From Fontibacillus panacisegetis (GTDB lineage: Bacteria > Bacillota > Bacilli > Paenibacillales > Paenibacillaceae): a DNA stretch of 64,000 nt. Positions 35,131 through 44,543 of this stretch are shown piece after piece; within the stretch, counting starts at the first letter, position 1; every line of letters starts with the position of its first letter. The DNA lies in NCBI RefSeq assembly GCF_900102215.1, contig NZ_FNBG01000002.1, positions 1-64,000 of the forward strand, given 5' to 3'. Position numbers and translations under genes: made by a program. The notes under the pieces are model-generated. The model worked only from the letters and a program-made list of their open reading frames with translations, was not told where the DNA came from and did no database searches.

Positions 35131-35615
35131 AAAAAAACAAAAAAGCCCCGTCCCAAAAGGGACGAGACTGTACTCGCGTTACCACCCTTGTTTCACACCA
35201 TCAGCAGATAACTTCTGCATCAGTGTGACACTTTGATCCCATACGCTTCATATGGGGTCGGTATAACGGCCGACAGCCGGCACAGCCTAAAGGTAATTTA
35301 AAAAGTCATCTTTTGATCACGAAGTATCACGAGACGCCTATTCGACTTCGAATCTTGAATTCAGTTGAGCCTTCCGGTGCTCACGTACACAAAACGTACG
35401 CTCCGCTCCTCAGTCACAACTTCATCCAACCTTCTCGATGCTAAAAACCTGACTTTTTAAATAGTATCCATACCTAAAATTCAGCTATGCTTCTCCGGGA
35501 TGATATTCCGTCTGCGCATTGAACATTGGCTTGCAGCTTGTTACCGCCAACTCTCTGAGGAACAAAATCGCAACGTACTGGTTCCCATCATCAAATCACT
35601 ATAATATATATTTAT
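35131..35615 (-). promoter_or_regulatory. T-box riboswitch leader of ileS, with an inserted repeat
   Basis: On the minus strand, Stem I includes AGAGAGTTGGCGGTAAC and a specifier loop GGAATATCATCCCGGAG with an isoleucine ATC codon (35502-35504). The antiterminator T-box AGGGTGGTAACGCG lies at 35175-35188; its TGGT bulge pairs with the ACCA end of tRNA-Ile. The terminator stem CGTCCC/GGGACG (35149-35164) and a T-run follow. Uncharged tRNA-Ile would stabilise the antiterminator and allow ileS transcription. The leader is nearly 500 bases because a 165-bp repeat sits between Stem I and the later stems. Confidence 0.92.
35297..35461. repeat. 165-bp inverted-repeat-ended element, copy A (inside the T-box)
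   Basis: The ends TTTAAAAAGTCA (35297-35308) and TGACTTTTTAAA (35450-35461) are perfect inverted repeats. The interior (TATTCGACTTCGAATCTTGA, CCGGTGCTC, GTACGCTCCGCTCCTC, AACCTTCTCG) matches the elements at 46831-47182 in the same orientation. It looks like a non-autonomous, MITE-like repeat. Confidence 0.85.
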
Positions 35616-35640
35616 AACTTATTTAATCATTGAATGTCAA
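35612..35640 (-). promoter_or_regulatory. Sigma-A promoter of ileS
   Basis: TTGACA (35635-35640) and TTATAA (35612-35617) on the minus strand are 17 bases apart, immediately before the T-box Stem I. Confidence 0.75.
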
Positions 35641-35668
35641 TCCACGGTGAATGGAGCAGCTCACTGAA

Positions 35669-36187
35669 TTAGTAAATTTCTTTTATTTCCCGATCACGAT
35701 CGCGACCATGGTCCAAAGAAGGCTCCCGACTGTCTAAGGAATCCCATCCATCCTGACTAAGCAAATCCAGCTGAGCCTCGACCAAAGTACGGAATCTAGC
35801 GCGATAAATAGAAGCCTGCTTCTTGAGCTCTTCGACCTCCATCGCAATTTTGCGCGATTTGGAGAGCGATTCATTAACTATTCGATCAGCGTTTTTCTCC
35901 GCTTCCTTCACAATTAGCTGTGCTTCCTTCTTAGCATTATTCTTCACTTCGTCAGCCGCTTCTTGTGCAACAATGATGGTCTTGCTGAGGGTCTCTTCAA
36001 TATTGGAAAAATGGTCCAACTTCTCCTGCATGGACAGCAGTTGATTTTGAAGCTCCTTGTTCTCCCGGATCACGATTTCATAGTCTTTAATTACTTGATC
36101 GAGAAATTCATTTACTTCATCTTCATCATAGCCGCGAATGCGCCTTGAGAACTCCTTGTTATGTATGTCCAGCGGCGTTAATGGCAT
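35669..36187 (-). CDS. divIVA: Cell-division and polarity protein DivIVA
   Basis: 172 residues from ATG 36187, with AGGAGG eight bases upstream. The N-terminal membrane-curvature-binding module MPLTPLDIHNKEFSRRIRGY is followed by coiled coils (about 30-145) and a charged tail rich in Asp and Arg. DivIVA marks negatively curved membrane at septa and poles. Gene order sepF-yggT-ylmH-divIVA-ileS is the usual Firmicute arrangement downstream of ftsZ-type genes. Confidence 0.95.
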   Translation of the reverse strand: MPLTPLDIHNKEFSRRIRGYDEDEVNEFLDQVIKDYEIVIRENKELQNQLLSMQEKLDHFSNIEETLSKTIIVAQEAADEVKNNAKKEAQLIVKEAEKNADRIVNESLSKSRKIAMEVEELKKQASIYRARFRTLVEAQLDLLSQDGWDSLDSREPSLDHGRDRDREIKEIY

Positions 36188-36326
36188 GATCCGCACCTCC
36201 TATAGAATTGACACCTCCGCAAAGTGAGAAGTTACTTCATTTCACGGAAGTTGTCACACTGAATCGAAAAAAATAATGACCTTGGGTAGTTATTTTCGAC
36301 AGCAAATTCGTATTTCCTGCAAGGAA

Positions 36327-37109
36327 TTATACAAATTTGCCGATTGTTACTCGAAGTCTTCCTTTTTTGGTTACCCCATCCATCTCTAACACTTTAAACC
36401 GACCAAATCCCTGCAGTGCGACTACATCACCAGCCTTTAACGGCTTTGACGGGTCCTCTTCTGTTTTCCAATTAATCCGGCAGCGGCCGGCTTTAATGGG
36501 AATAAGGGCCTTACTCCGGCTTAACCGAAATACGTCGCTAACAACTCCATCCAATCGCAAAGAAGCCACCGTTAATTCTAGTGGCTCAAGTTCTGCTTCC
36601 GTCGTTCTTAGCGACTCAAGATCCACGATGTCTGTAAACACGCTTATTCGGTGCACTTGTCGCAAATTCACATCCAGAAACGGAGCTATTTCATCGGTCA
36701 CAATGACGTGACAACCATCATCGCGTACATGAATATCACCGATCTTGTCCCTTTTAAGTCCCAGACCAAGAATCGCACCCATATAATCTCCATGCTGCAA
36801 TGTTATAAACTTCTGATCACCTGAAGTAATGCTGAGCACCTTCATTCTCATCGGCTCATTATCCACATCCATATAATCAGGAGCAATTAATGCACGTCTC
36901 CGTTCAGCTCCCTGATATCCACCATCAAGCCGGACGACAACATCCGGATGGCGATTAGCAAGGGATTCTACAATGGAGCACTGGCGCGGGTCGAGAAAAT
37001 CACTCAACTTCACTTCATGATATTGTCCTGCATTCACAATCCATTCCCAGGCCCTGTCCACAAACGGGCGTTCTTCCGGTCTGAAATGATCATAAACATC
37101 TAATTTCAT
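36327..37109 (-). CDS. ylmH: YlmH-family S4-domain RNA-binding protein
   Basis: 260 residues. The N-terminal part (YDHFRPEERPFVDRAWEWI) and the GLGLKRDKIGDIHV motif are typical of YlmH. A C-terminal S4 domain follows (LTVASLRLDGVVSDVFRLSR, ending RLRVTIGKFV). The family has been linked to ribosome and stalled-peptide handling, and to division through its operon. It lies nine bases after the yggT gene. Confidence 0.92.
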   Translation of the reverse strand: MKLDVYDHFRPEERPFVDRAWEWIVNAGQYHEVKLSDFLDPRQCSIVESLANRHPDVVVRLDGGYQGAERRRALIAPDYMDVDNEPMRMKVLSITSGDQKFITLQHGDYMGAILGLGLKRDKIGDIHVRDDGCHVIVTDEIAPFLDVNLRQVHRISVFTDIVDLESLRTTEAELEPLELTVASLRLDGVVSDVFRLSRSKALIPIKAGRCRINWKTEEDPSKPLKAGDVVALQGFGRFKVLEMDGVTKKGRLRVTIGKFV

Positions 37110-37118
37110 ATCCTGATT

Positions 37119-37394
37119 CTACCCACCGATAATGTAAAACAATATGGATTTTAATCCAACTATAGCCCAGTTCAACACAAACAACGCAATAATCGGGGAA
37201 ATATCAATCATTCCCATAATCGGCGGTATGAACTTCCGAAATGGAGCCAAATAAGGCTCTACAAGCTTTCCAAGCAGTTCACCAATAAAGCTGTCGCGGA
37301 CATTAGGCACCCAAGACATTAGAATATACGCAAATATCATGTAAAAATAAATATTATATAGCAAATCTACAATAGCAATGATATTACCTAGCAA
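37119..37394 (-). CDS. YggT/YlmG-family membrane protein
   Basis: 91 residues with two membrane segments, around LLYNIYFYMIFAYILMSWVP and IIALFVLNWAIVGLKSILFY, separated by the conserved PYLAPFRKFIPPIMG loop. The family is widespread beside sepF and ylmH; roles in osmotic stress or division-site membrane organisation have been proposed. Seven bases separate it from sepF. Confidence 0.92.
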   Translation of the reverse strand: MLGNIIAIVDLLYNIYFYMIFAYILMSWVPNVRDSFIGELLGKLVEPYLAPFRKFIPPIMGMIDISPIIALFVLNWAIVGLKSILFYIIGG

Positions 37395-37401
37395 GATGTC
37401 T

Positions 37402-37851
37402 TCACCTCATTCTGTTGTAGTCTAAATCCTCTGTTAGTATTTCAGTGATCGATCCCTGTATCTCCACTGTATCAGGCGTACATAAGAAGATGTTGCCACC
37501 AATTTTTGATATACTTCCGCTCAAGGCGTAAATGGTCCCACTCAAAAAATCGATAATACGCATCGCCTGATCATTACGAACACGTTGAAGATTCACAACT
37601 ACCGTCCGATGTGAACGCAAGTGATCAGCAATCTCTTGAGCTTCATCATATGAACGTGGTTCATACAGAATCACTTTTACATTTTTCTGTGAATGAATGC
37701 TAACGACATTGTTACCTCTGTGATTTTTCCGTGTCTCGAAGTTTGGCGCTTCAAACTCCTGCTCTTCCTGTGCAGCAAATCTTTCGCGTTCTACAATTTC
37801 CTCTTCTTCCTGAAGCCCCAGAAAATTCATGAATTTATTCATTACTCCCAT
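37402..37851 (-). CDS. sepF: Cell-division protein SepF
   Basis: 149 residues. The N-terminal amphipathic membrane anchor ([15 protein letters not shown]), an acidic linker and the SepF core ([42 protein letters not shown]...[14 protein letters not shown]) are complete. SepF tethers FtsZ to the membrane and shapes the septum. ATG 37851 has GGGGAGG seven bases upstream and overlaps the yggS stop (TAATG). Confidence 0.95.
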   Translation of the reverse strand: MGVMNKFMNFLGLQEEEEIVERERFAAQEEQEFEAPNFETRKNHRGNNVVSIHSQKNVKVILYEPRSYDEAQEIADHLRSHRTVVVNLQRVRNDQAMRIIDFLSGTIYALSGSISKIGGNIFLCTPDTVEIQGSITEILTEDLDYNRMR

Positions 37852-38555
37852 TATTTCTCCTCCCCTTTCCCCACTAGAATAGTACCCAGGCGTACCCAGG
37901 TCGCACCTTCTTCAATTGCCACTTCAAAATCATCCGACATTCCCATAGAAAGCTCGGTAAGCGGTTCCTTTGTTACACCTTTAGCATTAAGCTCATCGCG
38001 CAGTCTTCTAAGTTCACGAAAAAACGGTCTTGTAGCTTCCGGATCATCTTCAATCGGGGCCATTGTCATAAGACCAATAATCTTTACATGAGTTAGATCT
38101 GCGGCTTCGGTTAAGAATTGCTCCGCTTCTTCTGGAGTGATACCCTGTTTGGATTCTTCTCCAGACACGTTGACCTGTAAAAAAGCTGATACTTCTGTAT
38201 CTGCATCCGCAGCTCGCTTTTCCAGTTCTTTTGCAAGGGAAAGACGGTCGAGTGAGTGAATATATTGAAATTTGCCTACGATGTCTTTAACTTTTCTACT
38301 CTGAATATGACCGATAAAGTGCCATATACCTTGATCACCTAGTGCTTCCCACTTTGGCCCTGCTATCTGAGGACGATTCTCTCCAAGATGAATGATTCCT
38401 TCCTCTAATACCATATGTGTCATCTCTACTGATACATATTTGGTAACTGCGACGATATGAACGTCTTCGCGAGCCCGTCCACTACGATCGCATGCCGCTT
38501 GTATGCGCTCTTCCACCTGACCAATCCGTTCCTTTAGCGACAACGAAAGGATCAC
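37851..38555 (-). CDS. YggS-family PLP-binding homeostasis protein (YlmE)
   Basis: 234 residues with an alanine-racemase-like TIM barrel: the PLP lysine in [53 protein letters not shown] and [20 protein letters not shown]. The family regulates pyridoxal phosphate and amino-acid balance rather than racemising alanine. The GTG start at 38555 overlaps the pgeF end by four bases. Confidence 0.93.
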   Translation of the reverse strand: MILSLSLKERIGQVEERIQAACDRSGRAREDVHIVAVTKYVSVEMTHMVLEEGIIHLGENRPQIAGPKWEALGDQGIWHFIGHIQSRKVKDIVGKFQYIHSLDRLSLAKELEKRAADADTEVSAFLQVNVSGEESKQGITPEEAEQFLTEAADLTHVKIIGLMTMAPIEDDPEATRPFFRELRRLRDELNAKGVTKEPLTELSMGMSDDFEVAIEEGATWVRLGTILVGKGEEK

Positions 38556-39406
38556 CTCTCCTTCATGCCGATCCAGCTCGCCATTCTACCTGTGACTCCG
38601 CCTTCTTTGCGATATGAGAAGAACTTGTCATTATGACAGCTTGTACACAATAATGTACATTCGATATGAGTCGGCAATATTCCTGCTTTAATCATAATGA
38701 TTCGATTCAATTCTTTCAAGTTCAGCATTGTTTTTCCTTCATTTTGGGACGATTTTTCGATGAATGAACGATCAAGCTCCACTGAATTTTGTCCAATAAT
38801 TGCTCTTACCTTGTCCATGACCACGTCATCAACCTCATAACAACAATCTCCGATACTTGGACCGATGGCTCCATAAATATCGCTTCTTTGACTGCCGAAT
38901 GCGTCCTCCATTGTATAAACAACCTCTTCAGCTATGGCTTGAACGGTCCCTTTCCATCCAGCATGAGCAAGTCCTACAACTCTCTTCACAGGGTCCATAA
39001 AATATAAAGGAACACAATCCGCGTAAAAAGATGTAAGTAATATGCCCGGTACATTAGTTACTAAAGCATCTGTATTTTGAAAAGCACTATCACGATCAAG
39101 ATACCCCTTACCCTTATGCTCTTCCCTGACAACCGCGACATTACTGCCATGCACCTGTTCTCCGCAGGTCCATGACCCATGTTCAAAACCAAGCGAATCC
39201 ATAAGGCGTTTACGATTCTCAAGCACATCCAGGGAATTATCACCTACATGATAAGCCAAATTCAAGCTGCTGTATGGCGGCTGGCTGATTCCGCCAACCC
39301 GTCCAGTAAAGCCAGCGCTTACTTCAGGCAACAACCGCTGGAAAGACTCCAATTCAAATCTTTGCGGCGACTGGTCTATAGAATTCCAAACAAAAGGCTC
39401 CATCAT
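38552..39406 (-). CDS. pgeF: PgeF-type multicopper-oxidase-fold protein (YlmD)
   Basis: 284 residues. The zinc-site residues lie in GEQVHGSNVAVV, FYADCVPLYF and GLAHAGWKGT, as in the DUF152/laccase-domain family. In E. coli the homologue removes wrongly incorporated serine from peptidoglycan precursors; other members have purine nucleoside activities. The ATG at 39403 has slightly better spacing from GAGGAG than 39406. It sits in the ylm cluster next to division genes. Confidence 0.9.
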   Translation of the reverse strand: MMEPFVWNSIDQSPQRFELESFQRLLPEVSAGFTGRVGGISQPPYSSLNLAYHVGDNSLDVLENRKRLMDSLGFEHGSWTCGEQVHGSNVAVVREEHKGKGYLDRDSAFQNTDALVTNVPGILLTSFYADCVPLYFMDPVKRVVGLAHAGWKGTVQAIAEEVVYTMEDAFGSQRSDIYGAIGPSIGDCCYEVDDVVMDKVRAIIGQNSVELDRSFIEKSSQNEGKTMLNLKELNRIIMIKAGILPTHIECTLLCTSCHNDKFFSYRKEGGVTGRMASWIGMKER

Positions 39407-39486
39407 CCATCTCCTCGTAGTAGTCCAAAAATACCCATTCTACCTGTAATTCATTATTCAGTGTACCACAACAGCCGCCATAGTGT

Positions 39487-39798
39487 TTAGTTACGGCGGC
39501 TGGCCAGACCATCACGATCGATATACACAGTAGTTTCATTTTGAGGTTGTATTTGCAATTCACGCTGCTCTTCCATTTTAACAAGCACAACATCCGAGCC
39601 GATTTTCACTATATTTTTCCACGGTATAATAAGATCAGTACCACCCCCAAAAAGACCCAGAAACTTCGTATTCACCGGCACCACAATAGCCTCAATAATT
39701 CCTTGCCTTAAATCCAGCTCCAGATCACTAATGTGACCAAGCCTTTTACCGTCGACCACGTTAATGACGTCTTTGGTTTGAAAGTCCGATATTTTCAT
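39487..39798 (-). CDS. YlmC/YmxH-family PRC-barrel sporulation protein
   Basis: 103 residues if started at ATG 39798 (MKISDFQTKDVINVVDGKRL), with GGTGAG nearby. ATG 39822, with GGGGGAT upstream, would add eight residues. A single PRC-barrel domain (GHISDLELDLRQGIIEAIVV, FLGLFGGGTDLIIPWKNIV) fills the protein. Members are common in spore formers near sigG; the function is unproven. Confidence 0.85.
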   Translation of the reverse strand: MKISDFQTKDVINVVDGKRLGHISDLELDLRQGIIEAIVVPVNTKFLGLFGGGTDLIIPWKNIVKIGSDVVLVKMEEQRELQIQPQNETTVYIDRDGLASRRN

Positions 39799-40390
39799 AC
39801 TTGCTCTCACCACACTGTCCATGATTTCGCGATCCCCCGTTCCGTGCAAGCCATTCTCTTTTAACTATATGACGGTCGTATGCAAATAATTAATTCACCA
39901 TATCAAATTAGAGAAACACCTTCCTAATTCTAGAGCATTTTTTAAGAACTCCATTGATTTAGTTGGCATAAGATTCAAATTTTGTGTTCAGGAGCTCATA
40001 TTGCGGCTTAAAAAATAAGACCGACCCAACGGATACCAATACGTGGGCAGGTCCTATTGTATTCTACTCCATTCTGGAGACTAGCCTTCTCTTGATTCAC
40101 CCGCACGTTACCTGAAATATTACCAAGCTCAGTTTTCACACAATATGACCGATATCTTATTTCCTTCAACATATCAGCATCAAGTGATTGGATGTCCGAA
40201 AAAGGTAGTCTATCGGTATCAGTCGCTTGCAATGCAAACAGCCTATTCAGTTAGCGTTTACACGAATATATTAATTTTCTTTTATTGGTAAGTCAATCCA
40301 CTATTTTAATTTTTATTTAATAAAATATTTTTTATTTTTATAAATTCTCTTCTCGATCTGATAGTACGATAACTTTTGCTCACAAATAAA
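39799..40390. other. Intergenic region between sigG and ylmC, doubtful short frame
   Basis: A 74-codon minus-strand frame at 40008-40232 (TTG start, ...GNISGNVRVNQEKASLQNGV...) has no clear ribosome site. Its last codons coincide with a terminator-like hairpin (about 40017-40050, GACC-GCCCA/TGGGT-GGTC, followed by TTATTTTTT). I regard it as doubtful. It may be a decayed gene or a short RNA. The remainder is AT-rich with nothing recognised. Confidence 0.4.
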
Positions 40391-40409
40391 AGACCCCAAT
40401 AAGGGGCCT
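40391..40409 (-). terminator. Terminator of sigG
   Basis: A CCCC/GGGG-cored hairpin (40391-40409) is followed on the minus strand by TTTTATTTG, about 20 bases after the sigG stop. Confidence 0.75.
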
Positions 40410-40429
40410 TTAACAATTGGCAAAGCAGT

Positions 40430-41212
40430 TTAAGACTTCACATGCTTCTGCATTTGTAAAATAGCAGATTTCTCCAACCGGGATACCTGAGCCTGAGAGA
40501 TGCCGATTTCATCAGCAACCTCCATCTGGGTTTTCCCTTCAAAGAAGCGCATCGACAAGATCATTTTCTCACGTCTCCCAAGACGCTGCATCGCTTCACG
40601 CAGTGCAATTTCCTCGATCCATGATACGTCCTTATTTTTATCGTCGCTAATCTGATCCATTACATAAATGGGATCTCCTCCATCATGATAGATCGGCTCA
40701 AACAAGGATACGGGATCTTGAATGCTATCCAATGCAAAAACAACATCTTCTTTCGGCAGTCCAAGCGCTTCGGAAATTTCAAAAATGGTAGGTTCACGCG
40801 AATTTTGATTCGTCAAGCTGTCACGCATCTGCAGCGCTTTGTATGCTATATCGCGCAGGCTACGGGAGACGCGAATCGGATTGTTATCACGTAGATATCG
40901 CCTAATTTCCCCGATAATCATTGGAACTGCGTAGGTAGAAAATTTGACATTTTGCGACAGATCAAAATTATCGATAGCTTTCATGAGTCCGATGCAGCCG
41001 ACTTGAAACAGATCGTCTACATACTCCCCCCGATTGTTGAACCGCTGGATGACACTAAGCACTAGCCTGAGGTTGCCATTCACTAATTTCTCTCTGGCTG
41101 ATCTTACGTGATCCTGCTGCAAAGAATGAAACAATTCACGCATTTCCGCATTGGTTAGAACGGGCAATTTTGCGGTATCTACGCCGCAAATCTCGACTTT
41201 GTTACGGGTCAT
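40430..41212 (-). CDS. sigG: Late forespore sigma factor SigG
   Basis: 260 residues. The SigG-specific start MTRNKVEICGVDTAKLPVLT is followed by region 2 (DDLFQVGCIGLMKAIDNFDL, FSTYAVPMIIGEIRRYLRD) and region 4 with the helix-turn-helix TQMEVADEIGISQAQVSRLE. It directs late forespore transcription. GGGAGGT stands eight bases upstream of ATG 41212 but touches a stable stem-loop, and a SigF-like promoter lies at the end of sigE. Confidence 0.97.
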   Translation of the reverse strand: MTRNKVEICGVDTAKLPVLTNAEMRELFHSLQQDHVRSAREKLVNGNLRLVLSVIQRFNNRGEYVDDLFQVGCIGLMKAIDNFDLSQNVKFSTYAVPMIIGEIRRYLRDNNPIRVSRSLRDIAYKALQMRDSLTNQNSREPTIFEISEALGLPKEDVVFALDSIQDPVSLFEPIYHDGGDPIYVMDQISDDKNKDVSWIEEIALREAMQRLGRREKMILSMRFFEGKTQMEVADEIGISQAQVSRLEKSAILQMQKHVKS

Positions 41213-41225
41213 CGTGTCTTACCTC

Positions 41226-41260
41226 CCAAGGAGAAACATTAATGATCATTATCTCCTTGG
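41226..41260 (-). promoter_or_regulatory. Stem-loop adjoining the sigG ribosome-binding site
   Basis: CCAAGGAGA (41226-41234) and TCTCCTTGG (41252-41260) form a 9-bp stem with an inner AATGATCATT palindrome. The stem takes two bases of the GGGAGGT site (41221-41227). In B. subtilis a similar structure limits sigG translation from read-through spoIIG transcripts; the same role is plausible here. Confidence 0.6.
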
Positions 41261-41280
41261 ACTGTATTTTTATTCCTGAA

Positions 41281-41311
41281 AATGATGGCCCTTCTCTACC
41301 GGCTATTACAC
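41281..41311 (-). promoter_or_regulatory. Candidate SigF promoter of sigG
   Basis: GTGTA (41307-41311, one mismatch to GYWTA) and GGCCATCATT (41281-41290, fits GGnnAnnnT) on the minus strand are exactly 16 bases apart. The -35 overlaps the sigE stop codon. Confidence 0.5.
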
Positions 41312-42028
41312 CATTTTGTTGAATTCCTTGCGCAATCGTTTAATAATCCTCTTTTCTAGACGAGAAATATAGGATTGAGAAATACCTAAGAGGTCAGCAA
41401 CATCCTTTTGTGTCTTCTCATCTCCATCCACTAATCCAAAACGAAGCTCCATGATCATTCTTTCGCGATCACTCAGTTTATCTAGCGCCTTATGAAGCAG
41501 CTTACGATCTACTTGTTCTTCAATATTCCGGTAAATCGTGTCATTCTCCGTCCCCAGAACATCGGACAATAACAACTCGTTGCCATCCCAATCGATATTC
41601 AGCGGCTCATCAAACGATACCTCTGTCCTGATTTTGCTATTCCGCCTCAAATACATGAGAATCTCATTCTCGATGCAGCGGGAAGCATATGTCGCTAGCT
41701 TGATTTTTTTCTCCGGATCAAACGTATTTACCGCTTTTATGAGTCCTATTGCACCAATGGATACAAGATCCTCTATATTAATTCCAGTATTTTCAAATTT
41801 TCTTGCAATGTATACAACCAGTCTTAAATTCCTCTCGATCAGCATAGACCGGATCGCCGAATCGCCGCTTGGAAGCCGTTGCAATAAATATTCCTCTTCT
41901 TCACGTGTCAATGGAGGCGGCAGTGCTTCACTTCCGCCGATATAATAGATTTCTTCACTTTTTAATCCAAAAATGAACAACAATCGATAGTACTGCAATT
42001 GCAGCATAAGTTTCCACTTTACACGCAT
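41306..42028 (-). CDS. sigE: Early mother-cell sigma factor SigE (pro-form)
   Basis: 240 residues, nearly collinear with B. subtilis pro-SigE. A pro-sequence of about 28 residues ([20 protein letters not shown], then GLKSEEIYY) precedes [11 protein letters not shown], the segment at the SpoIIGA cleavage site. Region 2 ([20 protein letters not shown]) and region 4 ([20 protein letters not shown]) are intact. The start overlaps the spoIIGA end by ten bases, coupling protease and substrate. Confidence 0.97.
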   Translation of the reverse strand: MRVKWKLMLQLQYYRLLFIFGLKSEEIYYIGGSEALPPPLTREEEEYLLQRLPSGDSAIRSMLIERNLRLVVYIARKFENTGINIEDLVSIGAIGLIKAVNTFDPEKKIKLATYASRCIENEILMYLRRNSKIRTEVSFDEPLNIDWDGNELLLSDVLGTENDTIYRNIEEQVDRKLLHKALDKLSDRERMIMELRFGLVDGDEKTQKDVADLLGISQSYISRLEKRIIKRLRKEFNKMV

Positions 42029-43035
42029 GTCTCTTTTCCTCCCATTTCATCGCCAGTCATTTGAGCATCGCCAAGTGCCATCACCACGTCTGTCGAATGT
42101 ATGTTCCTCTCTTTCGATCCTTCCGTTAACTGCGGATGAATAATTGCTCTGTACGCATTATCCGAAGAGAGAGAACCACCATCCAATCCGACAAGCACAC
42201 GTGTTGTTCTCACTTCCTGACCATCCATGATCACCTTAACTTCATCAGGCTTTAATGCAATCATAAATTGTGTTCCCCTATTTAATCCTCGATAAGGTAC
42301 TAAACGCAATCGATCTCGCCACCTGAAAGACTCATCCTCAGTCCACTCCATAATAAGGTTGTCCGCACGTTCTGTTGTCCAATTAGTCCCTACGGACTCC
42401 GGCAAGTAATCACGCCAAAGCGAAGCCTCCATAACCATGACGGGCATACGGCTCAATGGATCAGTAAGCTGGTTACCCGTATCGATTAACCCTGTACAGC
42501 GAATTTCCGTATTCTGAATTGTAACGATTACTTCTGCATAGAATGAAGACATCTTCTCCTGTTTGCGACGTGAAGCCACAACTACCTTGAACCATAGCAA
42601 TACAATAAAAAACACAACAAACGTGAACAAAGCTCCGATTTTTATCGAAAACCCTAGCCCTCCTGATGCTGAATACCAAATTCCGCTCCAGACCTCACCC
42701 GAGTTTTGCAGCAAATAATGAATACCAAGTATACCGCCGGCTGCTGCAAAGTTAACAATATAAAATGCCCCCATATTTCGCAGATAGGTTTGCATACTTC
42801 CAAATCCAAACGCAATCCACAACATGGCAACAGAAAAGAGGAATTTTACTAGAAAGGTAAACAGAAAAGACAATTCAGGCAAAAACATCATCAATACATA
42901 AGTCGCCCCTAACGAGGCTGATACAACAAGTCGCCATATGACTACCTTTTGCTTACGCATCCATGCTGTGACCAATAAAAGGCTACCATCGATCAGCAGG
43001 TTCATTAAAAAGATCAGATCGATATAAACGACCAA
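42019..43035 (-). CDS. spoIIGA: Sporulation sigma-E processing peptidase SpoIIGA
   Basis: 338 residues. Five membrane segments in the first ~155 residues ([20 protein letters not shown] onward) precede a soluble aspartic-protease-like domain with the catalytic [14 protein letters not shown] motif at about 184. It cleaves pro-SigE after a signal from the forespore (SpoIIR). The start is TTG 43035 with AGGTGA six bases upstream. Confidence 0.95.
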   Translation of the reverse strand: MVVYIDLIFLMNLLIDGSLLLVTAWMRKQKVVIWRLVVSASLGATYVLMMFLPELSFLFTFLVKFLFSVAMLWIAFGFGSMQTYLRNMGAFYIVNFAAAGGILGIHYLLQNSGEVWSGIWYSASGGLGFSIKIGALFTFVVFFIVLLWFKVVVASRRKQEKMSSFYAEVIVTIQNTEIRCTGLIDTGNQLTDPLSRMPVMVMEASLWRDYLPESVGTNWTTERADNLIMEWTEDESFRWRDRLRLVPYRGLNRGTQFMIALKPDEVKVIMDGQEVRTTRVLVGLDGGSLSSDNAYRAIIHPQLTEGSKERNIHSTDVVMALGDAQMTGDEMGGKETCV

Positions 43036-43311
43036 GTTTCTTCACCTGCCAGCCCCTCAATGATCTATCCCCTATGAAAATGAGAAAAAAGAGTACACTC
43101 ATCTATAGGAGTTGGTTTCAAGTATATAGACTCCTATACGTAAAGTCTGTCTAAAATTGAAAGTAGAAGGGCACTATTTTTTCACTATTTTGTCGAGCTG
43201 TTGATCTACTGCAAAAAAACCTGAAGCTTTGCCTCAGGCATTTAATCTCGATATGTTAATCCATACAGATAATGTGTATAAATTCATTCTATTTATCTGC
43301 TCAAAAAATAA
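43036..43311. other. Upstream region of spoIIGA
   Basis: It holds a TGTCGAG sequence at 43191-43197 (one base from a Spo0A box) and a small hairpin with a minus-strand T-run at 43213-43238 (CCTGA...TCAGG). The spoIIG promoter, Spo0A-controlled in relatives, should lie here; I could not place -35 and -10 firmly. Confidence 0.4.
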
Positions 43312-43350
43312 AAGGGTGGCACAGAGCTATTTCTAGCTTGTGTGCCACCC
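43302..43350 (-). terminator. Terminator of ftsZ
   Basis: GGGTGGCACA (43314-43323) pairs with TGTGCCACCC (43341-43350), with further pairing in the loop (GAGCTA...TAGCTT). TTTTATTTTTT follows on the minus strand, 28 bases after the ftsZ stop. Confidence 0.9.
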
Positions 43351-43378
43351 CTTGGGGGAAGACTGAATCTAGTTATTA

Positions 43379-44485
43379 TTATTCGTTGTTGCGACGATTA
43401 CGAAGGAATGTCGGAATATCAAGTTGATCCCCGCTTGGCTGGTTTCCAAACGGTCTCAAAGCTGAACCCGATTTGTTATCCTGTGGCTCTGAAACTCCAG
43501 CCGTTGGTTTACGAGCTGAGGATGCCATAGGTTTATTCTCAAAGCCGGTCGCAATAACCGTAACTTTAATTTCCTCTTTCAAGTTTTCGTCAATAATTGC
43601 ACCAAAGATCATATTCACTTCCGGATCGGAAGCAGCAATGACAATTTCAGCGGCTTCATTTACTTCGTACAGGGACAGGTTAGCACCACCTGTAATGTTC
43701 ATGATTACCCCGCGAGCCCCCTCAATTGAAGTCTCAAGCAAAGGACTCATAATTGCTTTGCGAGCAGCCTCAGCAGCACGATTCTCCCCTGTAGCAAGGC
43801 CAATACCCATCAAGGCAGATCCACGTTCAGTCATAATCGTCTTAACGTCTGCAAAGTCGAGATTGATTAGACCAGGAACCGCGATCAAATCAGAAATACC
43901 TTGAACCGCTTGGCGCAATACATTATCTGCTTCACGGAATGCTTCCAGCATAGGCGTCTTCTTGTCTACGATTTCCAAAAGTCTATCGTTCGGAATAACG
44001 ATCAGTGTATCCACTTTTTCTTTTAATGCTTCTATACCAAGCTCAGCCTGGGATGAACGTTTACGTCCTTCAAATGTAAACGGCCGTGTTACTACCCCAA
44101 CTGTAAGAGCGCCACATTCTCTAGCGATCTCCGCAATAACTGGAGCAGCACCAGTACCCGTACCACCGCCCATACCAGCAGTTACGAATACCATATCGGC
44201 CCCTTTTAAAGTGTTTGCGATCAAATCACGGGACTCCTCGGCAGCCTTCTTACCGACATCCGGATTGGCACCAGCACCAAGTCCGCGAGTCAATTTATCC
44301 CCAATTTGTAGTTTATGCTCGGATTTAGCAAGATGCAGTGCCTGAGCATCCGTATTTACGGTAATAAACTCAACGCCCTGCACTCCATTTTCTATCATTC
44401 GGTTAACAGCGTTACTACCTCCTCCGCCTACACCGATGACTTTAATTTGAGCCAAGCTCTCCATTTCGAAATCAAATTCCAACAT
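43379..44485 (-). CDS. ftsZ: Cell-division tubulin FtsZ
   Basis: 368 residues from ATG 44485 ([20 protein letters not shown]), with GGGGGAGA upstream. The GTP-binding motif [12 protein letters not shown], the N-terminal [12 protein letters not shown] loop and the T7 residues ([14 protein letters not shown]) are intact. A variable linker leads to the C-terminal peptide [14 protein letters not shown] that binds FtsA and SepF. It lies 58 bases after ftsA and is followed by a strong terminator. Confidence 0.98.
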   Translation of the reverse strand: MLEFDFEMESLAQIKVIGVGGGGSNAVNRMIENGVQGVEFITVNTDAQALHLAKSEHKLQIGDKLTRGLGAGANPDVGKKAAEESRDLIANTLKGADMVFVTAGMGGGTGTGAAPVIAEIARECGALTVGVVTRPFTFEGRKRSSQAELGIEALKEKVDTLIVIPNDRLLEIVDKKTPMLEAFREADNVLRQAVQGISDLIAVPGLINLDFADVKTIMTERGSALMGIGLATGENRAAEAARKAIMSPLLETSIEGARGVIMNITGGANLSLYEVNEAAEIVIAASDPEVNMIFGAIIDENLKEEIKVTVIATGFENKPMASSARKPTAGVSEPQDNKSGSALRPFGNQPSGDQLDIPTFLRNRRNNE

Positions 44486-44543
44486 ACTCTTCCATCTCCC
44501 CCTCATTGTGCATGGATGGCCCGTCCATCATCCTAGTAATCAA

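Noticed and set aside
40008..40232. 74-codon frame between sigG and ylmC as a real small gene
   Set aside because: Only a TTG start without a ribosome site, and its end lies in a terminator-like hairpin. Kept only as a doubtful note.
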